From Candidatus Contendibacter sp. (GTDB lineage Bacteria > Pseudomonadota > Gammaproteobacteria > Competibacterales > Competibacteraceae): 59,009 nt of DNA. The notes under the pieces were generated by a model. That model saw only the letters and a program-made list of their open reading frames with translations. It was not told the DNA's origin and made no database searches. The stretch is from positions 1 to 59,009 of the forward strand of contig WBUJ01000007.1 of NCBI GenBank assembly GCA_008933795.1, written 5' to 3'. Shown here in pieces: positions 29,427 through 38,130 of the stretch; the first letter of the stretch is position 1; the number at the start of each line of letters is the position of its first letter. The translations under genes were made by a program, and so were the position numbers.

Positions 29427-29831
29427 TCAGGCGACGCTGCCGTCGGGGTACTGGACCACGCCGGCGAAGTGGATTTTGATCTTGCCGTTCTCGTCCAGCA
29501 CCCAGTTGTCGTAGAAGCGGCAGCCGCCCTTGCTGCCATCCATGCCCTCGAACTCGATGGCCTCGACCATCATCAGGCCGTTGGGCAATTCCGCCCAGAA
29601 CGCGATGTCGGTCGTGAGATCCTTGAGGGTGAAAATGCGCGAGCGGAAAAACTCTTCAAGCTCCTGGTGGCCGCGCACGTAGAGAGGTTGCTTGTCCGGG
29701 GTCATGCTGCTGATCAGCACGCAGTCGGGGGCGTACTGGTTGAGCAGGCCCTCGACATTGTGGGCGATGATGAAGTCGATATGTTCGTTGTACAGCTGGC
29801 CCAGCGGGCTATCGGGTACGTTTTTCTTCAT
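29427..29831 (-). CDS. SnoaL/NTF2-like protein
   Basis: The 134-residue protein has the cone-shaped NTF2/SnoaL pattern: an N-terminal helix pair (LGQLYNEHIDFIIAHNVEGLL), then YAPDCVLISS, a G-H-x-E-L helix (VRGHQELEEFFRSR), and strands ending FAGVVQYPDG. Members are polyketide cyclases, isomerases, or binding domains with no activity. No clear catalytic pair can be named. AAGGAG precedes the ATG. It sits next to another SnoaL-like gene with low similarity, so the two may form a heterodimer or act in sequence (inference). Confidence 0.75.
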   Translation of the reverse strand: MKKNVPDSPLGQLYNEHIDFIIAHNVEGLLNQYAPDCVLISSMTPDKQPLYVRGHQELEEFFRSRIFTLKDLTTDIAFWAELPNGLMMVEAIEFEGMDGSKGGCRFYDNWVLDENGKIKIHFAGVVQYPDGSVA

Positions 29832-29902
29832 GGCTCGAGTCTCCTTGGCGACGGATGCGTTCTAAGGCCCCACGCCCGGCAGGGCGCGGGGCGAAATGGG
29901 CT

Positions 29903-30337
29903 TTAGAGCTTGGCCGAACCCTCGTGGTACTCCAGCCGATCCACGATGTAGGTGCGGACCACCGGCTTGCCGGTGATCGGATGGGCGCGCACCACCCAGC
30001 GTTGATAGGCGTCCAGCATGATGCGGGCACTGTACGGTGCCGGCGGGTTCCAGACGCTGGCCTTCCACTCGACCACCACGCCCAGGTTGTAGTCCTCGCC
30101 CTGGCGATCCACCGTGACCGACTTGACCCGGTGATCCTCATCGAAAAAGATCCGGATGACCCGCTGATACCAACCCTCGAACGCCGCCTTGCCGTGCAGG
30201 GTGGCTTCGGGGAACACCATTTCCAGCCCTTCGTCGGCCAGCAGGGGCAGGATGTTGACCATCGGTTCGTGAACGTCCAGCGCCTTGTACCAGTCGGCCA
30301 CGAACCGTTCGATTTCGCTGTTGCTCAGGTCAGACAT
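29903..30337 (-). CDS. SnoaL/NTF2-like protein
   Basis: The 144-residue protein has the SnoaL-type order: ADWYKALDVHEPMVNILPLL, then LEMVFPEATLHGKAAFEGWY, then strands with VKSVTVDRQGEDYNLGVVVEW and a final YIVDRLEYHEG. The long insertion with AHPITGKPVVRTYIV is typical of the nuclear-transport-factor-2 fold in small-molecule enzymes. The activity is unknown. AGAGGAG precedes the ATG. It follows the ThDP enzyme by 37 bp in the same run. Confidence 0.75.
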   Translation of the reverse strand: MSDLSNSEIERFVADWYKALDVHEPMVNILPLLADEGLEMVFPEATLHGKAAFEGWYQRVIRIFFDEDHRVKSVTVDRQGEDYNLGVVVEWKASVWNPPAPYSARIMLDAYQRWVVRAHPITGKPVVRTYIVDRLEYHEGSAKL

Positions 30338-30374
30338 GGGAAACTCCTCTCTGCGTGGGGGAAGGCGCCGGGCG

Positions 30375-32093
30375 TCATTGGCCGCACCGGACGCCGATCA
30401 GTTCGGGATGGGTATCGTTCTCCAGCGCCAGATCGATCAGGAAGCTGGTGGGACTGTTCAGCATCCGCTCGATAGCGGGAACAATCTGCTCGGGGCGCTC
30501 GACCCGGGTCGCCGCGATCCCCAGCGCTTCGGCCATCTTGACGAAATCGAGGGGCGGGTGGGACAGATCGAAGCTCAACGGGTAGGGACGCGGCGCGATG
30601 TCCCGTTCCTGCCAGTAGGCCTGAATATTGAGTTGCAGCAGCCGGTAGGACAGGTTGTTGCACACCACGAACTTGACATTCAACTTATGCCGCGCCGCAG
30701 TCCACAACGCCTGGATGGTGTACATGCAGCCGCCGTCCCCGGAAAAGCCGATCACCAGCTTGTCGGGATGGGCCAGTTTCAATCCGATGGCGCCGGGGAA
30801 CCCCAGACCCAGCGAACCGCCGCGCGTCAGGAAGTAATGCTCTGGCCGGCGCGGGGGAAAGTAGCGGGTGATCGGCGGCGAGTTGGTCAGCGCCTCGTCG
30901 AAGATCACCGCATCCTCCGGCAGGCGCGGGGCCAGCTCCTCCATGAAGCGGGCCATGTGCAACGGCAGATCGGCGCGGCTGGCCGCGTCCTTGGCTTTCT
31001 GCTCGGCGATGCGCGCTGCCTTGGCCGCACCGATGGCCTGACTTCGAGCTTGCGCTGCCGCCCGTTGCGCCGGGTTCAGCGTCCGCTCCAAAGCTTCGGC
31101 CAGAGCCGCCAGGGACAACTTGGGATCAGCGACCGCGCCCAGCGTGACCCGATGATTCTTGGCGATCTCGTAGCCATCCAGATCGAAATGGATAACCTGC
31201 GCCCCCGGCGCGAAGATGTCGCCCAGTTCCGGGAACACCTCAGGCAGCATGTAGGTGCCGCAGACCAGGTTGACATCGCCCTTGCGGGTGATCGGCAGGC
31301 TCTGTGCGCCGAACATGTGCCCTGTCGCCCCCTGATACAGCGGGTGCGTGGTGTCCATGTTCAACTCGCCGTTGTTGGCCTCCCAAACCTCGGCGCCGAG
31401 CAGTTCGGCAACGTGGGTCAGTTCAGCCTGCGCCCGCGCGTAGGCGATGCCGTCGCCGATGAACAGCATCGGCCGTTCCGCCGCCGCCAGCCGCCGCGCT
31501 GCTTCGTTCACCAGCTCGGGTTCGGGCGCGACCCGGGTGGAGGGAATGAAGGTCGGAAACACCTCCTCGCTGACCGGCGCATCCAGAATATCCATGGGCA
31601 GGCACACGTAAACCGGCCCCATCGGCGGGGTGGCGGCGATCTTGATGGCTCGGCGCAATACCCGCAGCAGCGAAGCCGGATCGTAGACGCAGGTCGAATA
31701 CTTGGTCACCGGCTCGGCGAACGCCACCAGATCACCCGCCATCTGGGCGTCCATGCCGAAGTATTTGACTCCGGAGTCGGCGCCGATCACCACCAGCGGC
31801 GCATGACCCCGCTTGGCCTGATACAACGCCCCGATGGCGTTGCCCAGGCCCGGCGTGCTGTGAATCTGCACCAGCGTGGGCCGTTTCGTGGCGCGGGCGT
31901 AACCGTCCGCCGCCATCACCGCCACCGATTCCTGGAGGGTCAGGATGTACTTGAAGTCCGGGTAGTCGGACAGGGCGTCCAGGAAACCCTGCTCGACCGT
32001 ACCCGGATTGCCGAACATGTGGGTCATGCCATCCGCGAGGAACTGTTCGAGGATGGCGTGGCGGCCGGTCTTGGGAGCGGATGCCGTCGTCAT
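30375..32093 (-). CDS. ThDP-dependent decarboxylase, benzoylformate-decarboxylase-like
   Basis: From ATG 32093 (MTTASAPKTGRHAILEQFL) the product is 572 residues with three domains. The Pyr domain has FGNPGTVEQG, the activating Glu in LTLQESVAVMAADGYARA and a His-x-x-x-Gly loop QIHSTPGLGNA, as in benzoylformate decarboxylase. The middle domain follows. The PP domain has the ThDP motif GFSGDGGCMYTIQAL ... VVCNN. The acid substrate is unknown; the family also includes oxalyl-CoA and acetolactate-type enzymes. The ATG is four bases after the preceding stop, so translation is coupled to the DJ-1 gene. Confidence 0.9.
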   Translation of the reverse strand: MTTASAPKTGRHAILEQFLADGMTHMFGNPGTVEQGFLDALSDYPDFKYILTLQESVAVMAADGYARATKRPTLVQIHSTPGLGNAIGALYQAKRGHAPLVVIGADSGVKYFGMDAQMAGDLVAFAEPVTKYSTCVYDPASLLRVLRRAIKIAATPPMGPVYVCLPMDILDAPVSEEVFPTFIPSTRVAPEPELVNEAARRLAAAERPMLFIGDGIAYARAQAELTHVAELLGAEVWEANNGELNMDTTHPLYQGATGHMFGAQSLPITRKGDVNLVCGTYMLPEVFPELGDIFAPGAQVIHFDLDGYEIAKNHRVTLGAVADPKLSLAALAEALERTLNPAQRAAAQARSQAIGAAKAARIAEQKAKDAASRADLPLHMARFMEELAPRLPEDAVIFDEALTNSPPITRYFPPRRPEHYFLTRGGSLGLGFPGAIGLKLAHPDKLVIGFSGDGGCMYTIQALWTAARHKLNVKFVVCNNLSYRLLQLNIQAYWQERDIAPRPYPLSFDLSHPPLDFVKMAEALGIAATRVERPEQIVPAIERMLNSPTSFLIDLALENDTHPELIGVRCGQ

Positions 32094-32097
32094 GGGA

Positions 32098-32922
32098 TCA
32101 CCAGCCGTAGCGGCGCAAGCCCTTGTCGAGCATGTTGACCAGTTGCTCGCCAAACTCGAAGGAGCATTGCAGCGAGCGGGCGGTGATGAACGGCCAGTCC
32201 ACGATCACCGAGGTGCGCCGCCCGAAATTGCCGTGATACTGCCCGTCCGGCCCCACCGCGTCGCTCAACAGGTATTCCAGCGGATAGGGCGGTGGGCCCA
32301 TGTTGAGATCGGTGTTCAGGAAGCCGGTGCCATCCTTGTAGTCGTATTCGATGCAGTGGCCGGTGACGTGCTTGCCCCGGATCAGCGACTTGCGCGTGTC
32401 AATCTCGCGGGCGAAGGCCAGCGGGGTCACGCCGTAGCAGATGCCGGCGACCGGCTTGTCCAGCTTGTGAAATCCCAGAATCGCGTCATGTACCCGCTGG
32501 TTGTTGGCCATGTCGATCAGCGGGCCGGAGCCGCCGACCAGCACCAGGCAGGCGTAATCCTCCAGTTCCTTCCAAACCTCGGCGCGGCGGTTGTAGTACG
32601 CCTCAAACTGGCGCAGAAAATCCGGCTCGCTGAAGTAGGGACGTTCCGGGAACCATGCCGACAAGTTGACGACCTTATCGAGCCGACTCGACTCATCCAG
32701 GGCCTTGACCTTGACGGCGATATCGGGATCGGTGACGTTGCAGCGCAGCGGTGGATCGAAATAAGTGGGATCGTAGCTGGGCGGCAAGGCGTGGGCGCGC
32801 TTGCCCTTGGGGGTGGCGAACACCGCTTCGTAACCAGCGGCGTCGAGATGGGTCAGGGGTCCCAGCAGTTCCGCGCCCCAGTAACCGTATTCCGAGAGGA
32901 TGTACAACGCTTTCTTGGCCAT
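32098..32922 (-). CDS. DJ-1/PfpI-superfamily protein, large Hsp31-like form
   Basis: The 274-residue protein is longer than classic DJ-1 (about 190), like Hsp31/HchA and related amidotransferase-like proteins. The elbow Cys is in VAGICYGVTPLAFA, preceded by LVLVGGSGPLID, and an acidic residue lies in YWGAELLGPL. An insert (residues 45-110, DPTYFDPPLRCNVTDPD...) would form a cap. Hsp31-type members hydrate methylglyoxal to lactate or act as chaperones; either is possible. GGAG precedes the ATG by a normal spacing. Confidence 0.85.
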   Translation of the reverse strand: MAKKALYILSEYGYWGAELLGPLTHLDAAGYEAVFATPKGKRAHALPPSYDPTYFDPPLRCNVTDPDIAVKVKALDESSRLDKVVNLSAWFPERPYFSEPDFLRQFEAYYNRRAEVWKELEDYACLVLVGGSGPLIDMANNQRVHDAILGFHKLDKPVAGICYGVTPLAFAREIDTRKSLIRGKHVTGHCIEYDYKDGTGFLNTDLNMGPPPYPLEYLLSDAVGPDGQYHGNFGRRTSVIVDWPFITARSLQCSFEFGEQLVNMLDKGLRRYGW

Positions 32923-32942
32923 GTCGATTGCTCCAGGTGGCT

Positions 32943-33362
32943 CTAAGCCAGATTCATTCCAAAGATGTTACGGTTGACGTTGTTGGACCGCTGATAATCG
33001 AAGCAGTCCACGCCCTGGAGAGCCAGGAAAATTCCCAAGCCCCCAATTTCGCGATCTTCCAGCGGCCTGTCGAGGTCTTCCGCGGTCGGCAGGCTCTGGG
33101 TGCGCGGATCGTAGGCGGCGCCCGTATCTTCCAGGACCACGGTCAGGCTCTGGTCGGTCCGTTCGATGGAAACCCCAATCCGACCGCTCAGACCCTGTTC
33201 TTCATAGCCGTGGGTGATGATGTTCGTGGCGATCTCATCCACAGCCAAGGCCAGACGATAAGTCGCTTCCTCGCTTAGTCTCGCGTTTTGACAAGCTAGC
33301 GTAACCAGTTGGCGAATGTCCGAGAGCGCCGCGAGGTTGGCCGGAATGCTGTGTTGGATCAT
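32943..33362 (-). CDS. RsbW-like serine kinase (HATPase anti-sigma type)
   Basis: The 139-residue protein is a single GHKL ATPase domain with the N-box LAVDEIATNIITHGY, G1 box LEDTGAAYDP and G2 box GGLGIFLA. That combination is typical of RsbW/SpoIIAB-family kinases, which phosphorylate STAS antagonists and hold a sigma factor or another partner. No ECF or group-3 sigma gene lies in the operon, so the output partner is unknown. It sits 18 bp downstream of a STAS gene, the normal rsbV-rsbW order. The ribosome site is weak, which fits coupling. Confidence 0.9.
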   Translation of the reverse strand: MIQHSIPANLAALSDIRQLVTLACQNARLSEEATYRLALAVDEIATNIITHGYEEQGLSGRIGVSIERTDQSLTVVLEDTGAAYDPRTQSLPTAEDLDRPLEDREIGGLGIFLALQGVDCFDYQRSNNVNRNIFGMNLA

Positions 33363-33380
33363 GGGTGGGTGCTCGCCGGG

Positions 33381-33698
33381 CTAGGGATAGCTCTCCTGAA
33401 GATAAACGGCTTGGTGAAAGCCGCTCATCTGCATCGTGTTGAGGACGGGACCCGTGGCGCCGATGACGTAAATGGCCACATCCCGTCCCATGCGCTGCTT
33501 GGCGAACACCAGCACGCGCAGACCCGCGCTGGCCATGAATTGCAGCTTGTCCATGAACAAGACGAGCTTCTGGGGCTTCTCCTGAGCGGCGTGTTCGACG
33601 GTTTGGCGGAACTGATCGGCTACCGCGGCATCGAGTTCCCCCTCGAGGGTGATCCGGGCCTCGGAGTCGACCATTTCAAGATTTGCGCTGAATGCCAT
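33381..33698 (-). CDS. STAS-domain anti-sigma factor antagonist
   Basis: A 105-residue single STAS domain with S57 in LQFMASAGLRVLVFAKQ as the likely phosphosite. The strong site GGAGGG lies eight bases before the ATG. It is directly upstream of the RsbW-like kinase, so it is the prime candidate for that kinase's substrate. It differs in sequence from the other two STAS proteins of the window, which suggests distinct inputs rather than recent copies. Confidence 0.9.
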   Translation of the reverse strand: MAFSANLEMVDSEARITLEGELDAAVADQFRQTVEHAAQEKPQKLVLFMDKLQFMASAGLRVLVFAKQRMGRDVAIYVIGATGPVLNTMQMSGFHQAVYLQESYP

Positions 33699-33740
33699 GT
33701 ATTGATCCCTCCAAACGTAAGGTGGTGGTGGATGGTTGAT

Positions 33741-35855
33741 TTAGGGGCGCCCGATCAGGATCACCACGGCCCGTCCTCCAACCAGGAAGCTGTGCTGATA
33801 CGGTTCCAACGGAGTCTCGTGACCGGGTTCGTAGATGTCGTGGGGCGCCGGCAGAGCGGTGTTGGCGAATAAATGCCAGCGATAGTTGACCGGCAGTTCG
33901 GGCAACTCGAAGGGCAGGGCGTCCCAATAACCGTTCAGGGCCATGTAGAGCACCGGACTGGTATTGCCGGCTTGGCCGGCCTGACGTTCGCGGAACATGC
34001 AGGCCAGGGTTCGCGAACCTGGCGACCAGTCGGCGTTCCAGGCCTGGGTGCCATGCCAGATGATGTCGGCCTGGGTGGCGCTCGTCCCGAAATGCTCGCG
34101 GGTGCGCAACAACGGATGGGTCTTGCGCAAGGCGATCATCTGGCGGGCAAAGTGGAACAGGTCGGCGTTGCGTTCCAGCAGGGTCCAGTCGAACCAGTTC
34201 AGGTCGTTGTCGTGGCAGTAGGTATTGTTGTTGCCCCGCTGGGTGCGGCCCACCTCGTCGCCCATCAGGATCATCGGCACCCCATGGCTCATCAATAGAA
34301 TGGCCAAGGCGTTCTTGATCATGCGCTTGCGCAGGGCGTTGACTTCAGTGTCGTCCGTTTCACCCTCGACCCCACAATTCCAGCTATGGTTATCGTCGCC
34401 GCCATCGCGATTTTGCTCGCCGTTGGCTTCGTTGTGCTTGTGGTTGTAGGCGAACTGATCGTAGAGGGTGAAGCCGTCGTGGCAGGTGATGAAGTTGATC
34501 GAGGCCGTGGGACCCCGTTTGTTCCAGCCGTAGAGATCCGGCGAGCCTTGGATGCGCTCGGCAATCACCGGGACCATCCCCTCGTCTCCTTTCAGGAAAC
34601 GGCGGATGTCGTCGCGGTACTTGCCGTTCCACTCGGCCCACCGGCCGTAGGCGGGGAAGGAGCCAACCTGATACAGGCCACCGGCGTCCCAGGCTTCGGC
34701 GATCAATTTGCACTTGGCCAGGACGGGGTCGAAGGCCAAGCTTTCCAGTAGCGGGGGATTGGGCAGCGGGGCACCCCAGGGATCGCGCCCCAGGATGGCG
34801 GCCAAGTCGAACCGGAAACCATCGATGTGGTATTCCGCCGCCCAGTAGCGCAGGCAGTCGAGCACCATCATCCGCACCACGGGGTTGTTGCAATTGAGCG
34901 TGTTGCCGCAGCCGCTGAAGTTGAAGTAATACCCCTCCGGCGTCAGCATGTAGTAGGTCTGGTTGTCGATCCCCCGGAAGGAAAGGGTCGGACCCTGCTC
35001 GTTGCCCTCGGCGGTGTGGTTGAACACCACGTCGAGAATGACTTCGATCCCGTTGCGGTGCAACTCCTTAACCAGGTTCTTGAACTCGTCCACCTGCATC
35101 CCGAACGGCCCGGTAGCGGCGTAGCCGGTCTTGGGGGCGAAGAAACCCACCGTGCTGTAGCCCCAGTAGTTGTACATGGTCTCGCCGGTGACCGGATTGG
35201 GACGACTGTTCTCAAACTCGTCAAACTCGAAGATGGGCATCAGTTCGACGCAGTTCACCCCCAACTCGTTCAGATAGGGGATTTTGGCGATGATGCCGGC
35301 ATAGGTGCCGGGATGCTTGACTCCGGCGGAAGGATGGCGGGTGAAGCTGCGCGTGTGCAGTTCGTAGACCACCAAATCCTCGAGCGGCTTTTCCAGGGGA
35401 CGGTCGTCCTCCCAGTCGAAATCCTCGAAGATCAGTCGGGCCCGGTGGGGATAGGGATCGTTCCAATCGGGCGGCTTGCCCCAGACATCGCGCCCGCCGA
35501 TCGCCTTGGCGTAAGGATCGAGCAGGATCTTGGAAGCATCGAAACGGTGTCCCGCCGCTGGATCCCAAGGGCCGTCCATGCGGTAGCCGTACTCGGTTCG
35601 CTCGTAGTCGAGATCGAACACCACCATGCACCAGGTGTTGCCGATGCGGAAGGAGTCGGGGAAAGGGATCTCCACCATCGGCTCCGGCGCGCCTTTCTCG
35701 AACAGAACCAAGGTACACGAGGTGGCGTAACGGGAGCAGATGGCGAAATTGACCCCCCCCGGCACCAAGGTAGCCCCGAACAGCACGGGACGCCCCGGAC
35801 GGAGCTTGTAACCCTGATGCTGGTGAGTCGGATAAAAATCGATGCGGGTATCCAT
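33741..35855 (-). CDS. glgX: Glycogen debranching enzyme GlgX
   Basis: The 704-residue enzyme has an N-terminal CBM48 domain (residues 15-115, PLFGATLVPGGVNFAI-type pattern) and a GH13 barrel. Conserved regions are VILDVVFNHTAEGNEQGP, GFRFDLAAILGR with the nucleophile Asp, LIAEAWDAGGLYQVG with the acid Glu, and FITCHDGFTLYD. The C-terminal beta domain ends HSFLVGGRAVVILIG. It hydrolyses alpha-1,6 branches of phosphorylase-limit glycogen. It is unusual to find it outside a glg operon and between two STAS genes, whose stop and start are 2 and 42 bp away. Confidence 0.93.
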   Translation of the reverse strand: MDTRIDFYPTHQHQGYKLRPGRPVLFGATLVPGGVNFAICSRYATSCTLVLFEKGAPEPMVEIPFPDSFRIGNTWCMVVFDLDYERTEYGYRMDGPWDPAAGHRFDASKILLDPYAKAIGGRDVWGKPPDWNDPYPHRARLIFEDFDWEDDRPLEKPLEDLVVYELHTRSFTRHPSAGVKHPGTYAGIIAKIPYLNELGVNCVELMPIFEFDEFENSRPNPVTGETMYNYWGYSTVGFFAPKTGYAATGPFGMQVDEFKNLVKELHRNGIEVILDVVFNHTAEGNEQGPTLSFRGIDNQTYYMLTPEGYYFNFSGCGNTLNCNNPVVRMMVLDCLRYWAAEYHIDGFRFDLAAILGRDPWGAPLPNPPLLESLAFDPVLAKCKLIAEAWDAGGLYQVGSFPAYGRWAEWNGKYRDDIRRFLKGDEGMVPVIAERIQGSPDLYGWNKRGPTASINFITCHDGFTLYDQFAYNHKHNEANGEQNRDGGDDNHSWNCGVEGETDDTEVNALRKRMIKNALAILLMSHGVPMILMGDEVGRTQRGNNNTYCHDNDLNWFDWTLLERNADLFHFARQMIALRKTHPLLRTREHFGTSATQADIIWHGTQAWNADWSPGSRTLACMFRERQAGQAGNTSPVLYMALNGYWDALPFELPELPVNYRWHLFANTALPAPHDIYEPGHETPLEPYQHSFLVGGRAVVILIGRP

Positions 35856-35857
35856 AC

Positions 35858-36202
35858 TCAGGCCTGCTGGAGCGTGGTCAGGGCCTGATCGACGGTATCG
35901 GCCACGGCGAAGAATTTGAGAAATCCCGTGACCGCCATCGTATCCTTGATGGTCTCCGCTACCCCCGCCAGCGCCACCCGACCGTTGCGCGACATGGCCT
36001 GACGGTAGAGCAGGAGCAGCACGCGCAGGCCAGCGCTGGACATATAGGTGACGCTCCTCAAGTCCAGGATCAACGAACTGTCCTGTTGCAAGAGAGGCAG
36101 AATCCGGGCCTGTAATCCGGGCGCCGAACCGCCGTCGATCTCGCCGGCCACGGTGACGACCGTCACCCGGTCCCGGGTGGAAACCTCAACCTCGATCGCC
36201 AT
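35858..36202 (-). CDS. STAS-domain anti-sigma factor antagonist
   Basis: A 114-residue single STAS domain with S56 in VTYMSSAGLRVLLLLYRQA as the likely phosphosite. The site GAAGGA lies before the ATG. Its stop is only two bases before the glgX start, so the two are translationally coupled, which ties expression of the regulator to that of the debranching enzyme. A direct action on glgX or neighbours is possible but not shown. Confidence 0.9.
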   Translation of the reverse strand: MAIEVEVSTRDRVTVVTVAGEIDGGSAPGLQARILPLLQQDSSLILDLRSVTYMSSAGLRVLLLLYRQAMSRNGRVALAGVAETIKDTMAVTGFLKFFAVADTVDQALTTLQQA

Positions 36203-36235
36203 ATGCTTGAATCCTTCAGTGAGATGAATGTTGGG

Positions 36236-38065
36236 TTATTTGACGGGAGTGAGGGTCGCCTTGACCCGCACGTCTTGACGGGAGTCTGGCAATTGGATGG
36301 ATAGCCCCTCGGCGTCGAAAGCCGAGTAGGGCCTTCCATCGATCTCGACGGCGGTCAGGCGGACGCTGCCCTTGGGCAGGATATCCGGGGCGACCCGCAG
36401 GATCCGTCCGGGGAAGCCGTCCGGTCGTGGCTTGAAGTGGAAGGTCATCGGCTGCTTGTTGATCAGCAGATTGATATAAGTCGCCGACAGGAAACACAAT
36501 TCGGTGGAGTGATAGGCGCTCATCGAGTGGCTGCCCTTGAAGCGCTCGTTGCCGAGCAGATAAGGCAGACCATTGGCCAGCACGTTGAAGTAGACGCCGC
36601 CATCGTCGTGGTCCAGGAAGAAGGCGTTGTAGAAGGCGGTCGCTTCGCGGCCGTGTTTCTGGTAATCCGCCTTGCCCAGGCAGCCTTGCAGGATCAGATA
36701 GGCCAGGATAGCCTGCTCCTGCTGCCACCACGCCTTGCGGTCGTGCCAGACGAAACGGTGAACCTCCTCGCCGGGGGCGAGCACCCGCTCGACCACGTCG
36801 TACCAGCCGTTGCGGACTCGATCGGAACCGACCTCGGGCATCAACTGGGCGATTTTTTCCGCCAGGGCGACATAGTCGGCATTGGGGCGAATGCTGTGAA
36901 TGCGCATCAGGTTCCAGGCGATCTTGAGATTGTGCCCGACCACCGCGCGGTTCTGTTGCCAGCCCCAAGTGGTATCGTGGCTCCAGTCCTCGAAGAAACG
37001 CTCCTGGACAAAAGGAGAATGCTCGTAATCGGGAAAATGCGTCACGATGGTGTCGGCGGTATAAGCCAGGAAATCGGCGTATTTGTCCTCGCCGGTGGCC
37101 AACCAGAGATTGATGAGGTAAGCCGGAGCGTGATCGCCGACCGAGTTCCAGTTCTTCTTAGCGCGGTTGTTGCCCTTGTCCAGCAGGGGCGAGCGGGGAT
37201 CCAGGCTGATGGGATCAATGTGGGAGAAATAGCCCTCCTTCTCATTGTCCTTGTAATACTTGTCGAACAGTTCGATGGTTTTCTCGATGTCGTACAGGAT
37301 GCGCGGGTCGCCAGTCAGACGATAGGTTTGAGTCGGGCCGGCCAGGGCGTAAATCTGCTCGTACATCGGGAGCGAATCGTAGTCGTCTCCGAACTCCGAG
37401 GTCAGCAGCTTTTGTTCGCGGTCGCCGGAAACCTGAACCCCGTGATACCAGTAGATGAGGTTTTCGTCCGAGTCGAAGAAGCGCATGTGGGCGCGCAGGT
37501 ATTCCGTGCCCTTCTCGGCCGCTTCCAGGAAGCTTTCTTCGCCGGTGAGCATATACGCCGAGGCCATTCCGTAGATCATGCGGGAAATGGTGTCGGTTTC
37601 CTGCAGGTAGTCGCCTTTCTTGCCGCCCGCCAAGTGCAACATGGTGCGGTAGTTGCGATAGTCGATGGATTGATGGGGGTAGTTGAATTGCCAGCGCAGG
37701 TAGCTGTTGGCAATCGACCGGATCTGCTTGATCCACCAGTCCGGTTCCTCGTGGCGGTAAATTCCGGGGCCATCGCCCGGAAAGACCATCGCTTTCGCTT
37801 CCACCCGCACATCCCCGGCTTGGGGGTAAAAGATGCAGTACGCATAGACATGCTGACCAGGTTGAAGCATTTGCCCGATGCGGGCCGTGCAGTCCTGGTA
37901 GGACTCCTCCAGGTTCTGGCTAATGCGCGCGTAGGTGGTAGGAGTGAGATGGATTCGGAATTCGCGGCCGTCACTGGTTTTGAGATCGAAACTGCGGGCG
38001 GCGCGATCCATCTGCGTCACGTAACCGGCGATGGTATCTGAATAGGTGTACTGTTGAATGGCCAT
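36236..38065 (-). CDS. AGE-fold (N-acylglucosamine 2-epimerase-like) protein with extra N-terminal domain
   Basis: The 609-residue protein begins with a beta-rich domain (residues 1-90). A helical (alpha/alpha)6-barrel region follows (about 110-530), with the AGE-type motifs VVGHNLKIAWNLMRIH and DRKAWWQQEQAILAYLIL. A beta-rich C-terminal part runs from about 535 to 609. AGE-family enzymes epimerise or isomerise sugars; some members act on disaccharides or as lyases. Its length is well above that of typical epimerases (about 400), so the substrate may be an oligosaccharide or a reaction other than epimerisation. The start has GAGGAGAG. Confidence 0.7.
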   Translation of the reverse strand: MAIQQYTYSDTIAGYVTQMDRAARSFDLKTSDGREFRIHLTPTTYARISQNLEESYQDCTARIGQMLQPGQHVYAYCIFYPQAGDVRVEAKAMVFPGDGPGIYRHEEPDWWIKQIRSIANSYLRWQFNYPHQSIDYRNYRTMLHLAGGKKGDYLQETDTISRMIYGMASAYMLTGEESFLEAAEKGTEYLRAHMRFFDSDENLIYWYHGVQVSGDREQKLLTSEFGDDYDSLPMYEQIYALAGPTQTYRLTGDPRILYDIEKTIELFDKYYKDNEKEGYFSHIDPISLDPRSPLLDKGNNRAKKNWNSVGDHAPAYLINLWLATGEDKYADFLAYTADTIVTHFPDYEHSPFVQERFFEDWSHDTTWGWQQNRAVVGHNLKIAWNLMRIHSIRPNADYVALAEKIAQLMPEVGSDRVRNGWYDVVERVLAPGEEVHRFVWHDRKAWWQQEQAILAYLILQGCLGKADYQKHGREATAFYNAFFLDHDDGGVYFNVLANGLPYLLGNERFKGSHSMSAYHSTELCFLSATYINLLINKQPMTFHFKPRPDGFPGRILRVAPDILPKGSVRLTAVEIDGRPYSAFDAEGLSIQLPDSRQDVRVKATLTPVK

Positions 38066-38130
38066 AATCTCTCCTCACCACAATCGAATTGATTGAGACC
38101 GCTACTGCTGCCTGGCTGGCAGTCCTCCAG

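Noticed and set aside
30285-32138. 617-residue plus frame opposite the ThDP enzyme
   Set aside because: The minus strand encodes a full ThDP enzyme with cofactor motif; the plus frame has the typical Arg/Gln/His-rich shadow composition.
36437-38041. 534-residue plus frame opposite the AGE-fold gene
   Set aside because: Shadow frame; repeated Val/Gln/Ala strings without domain signs.
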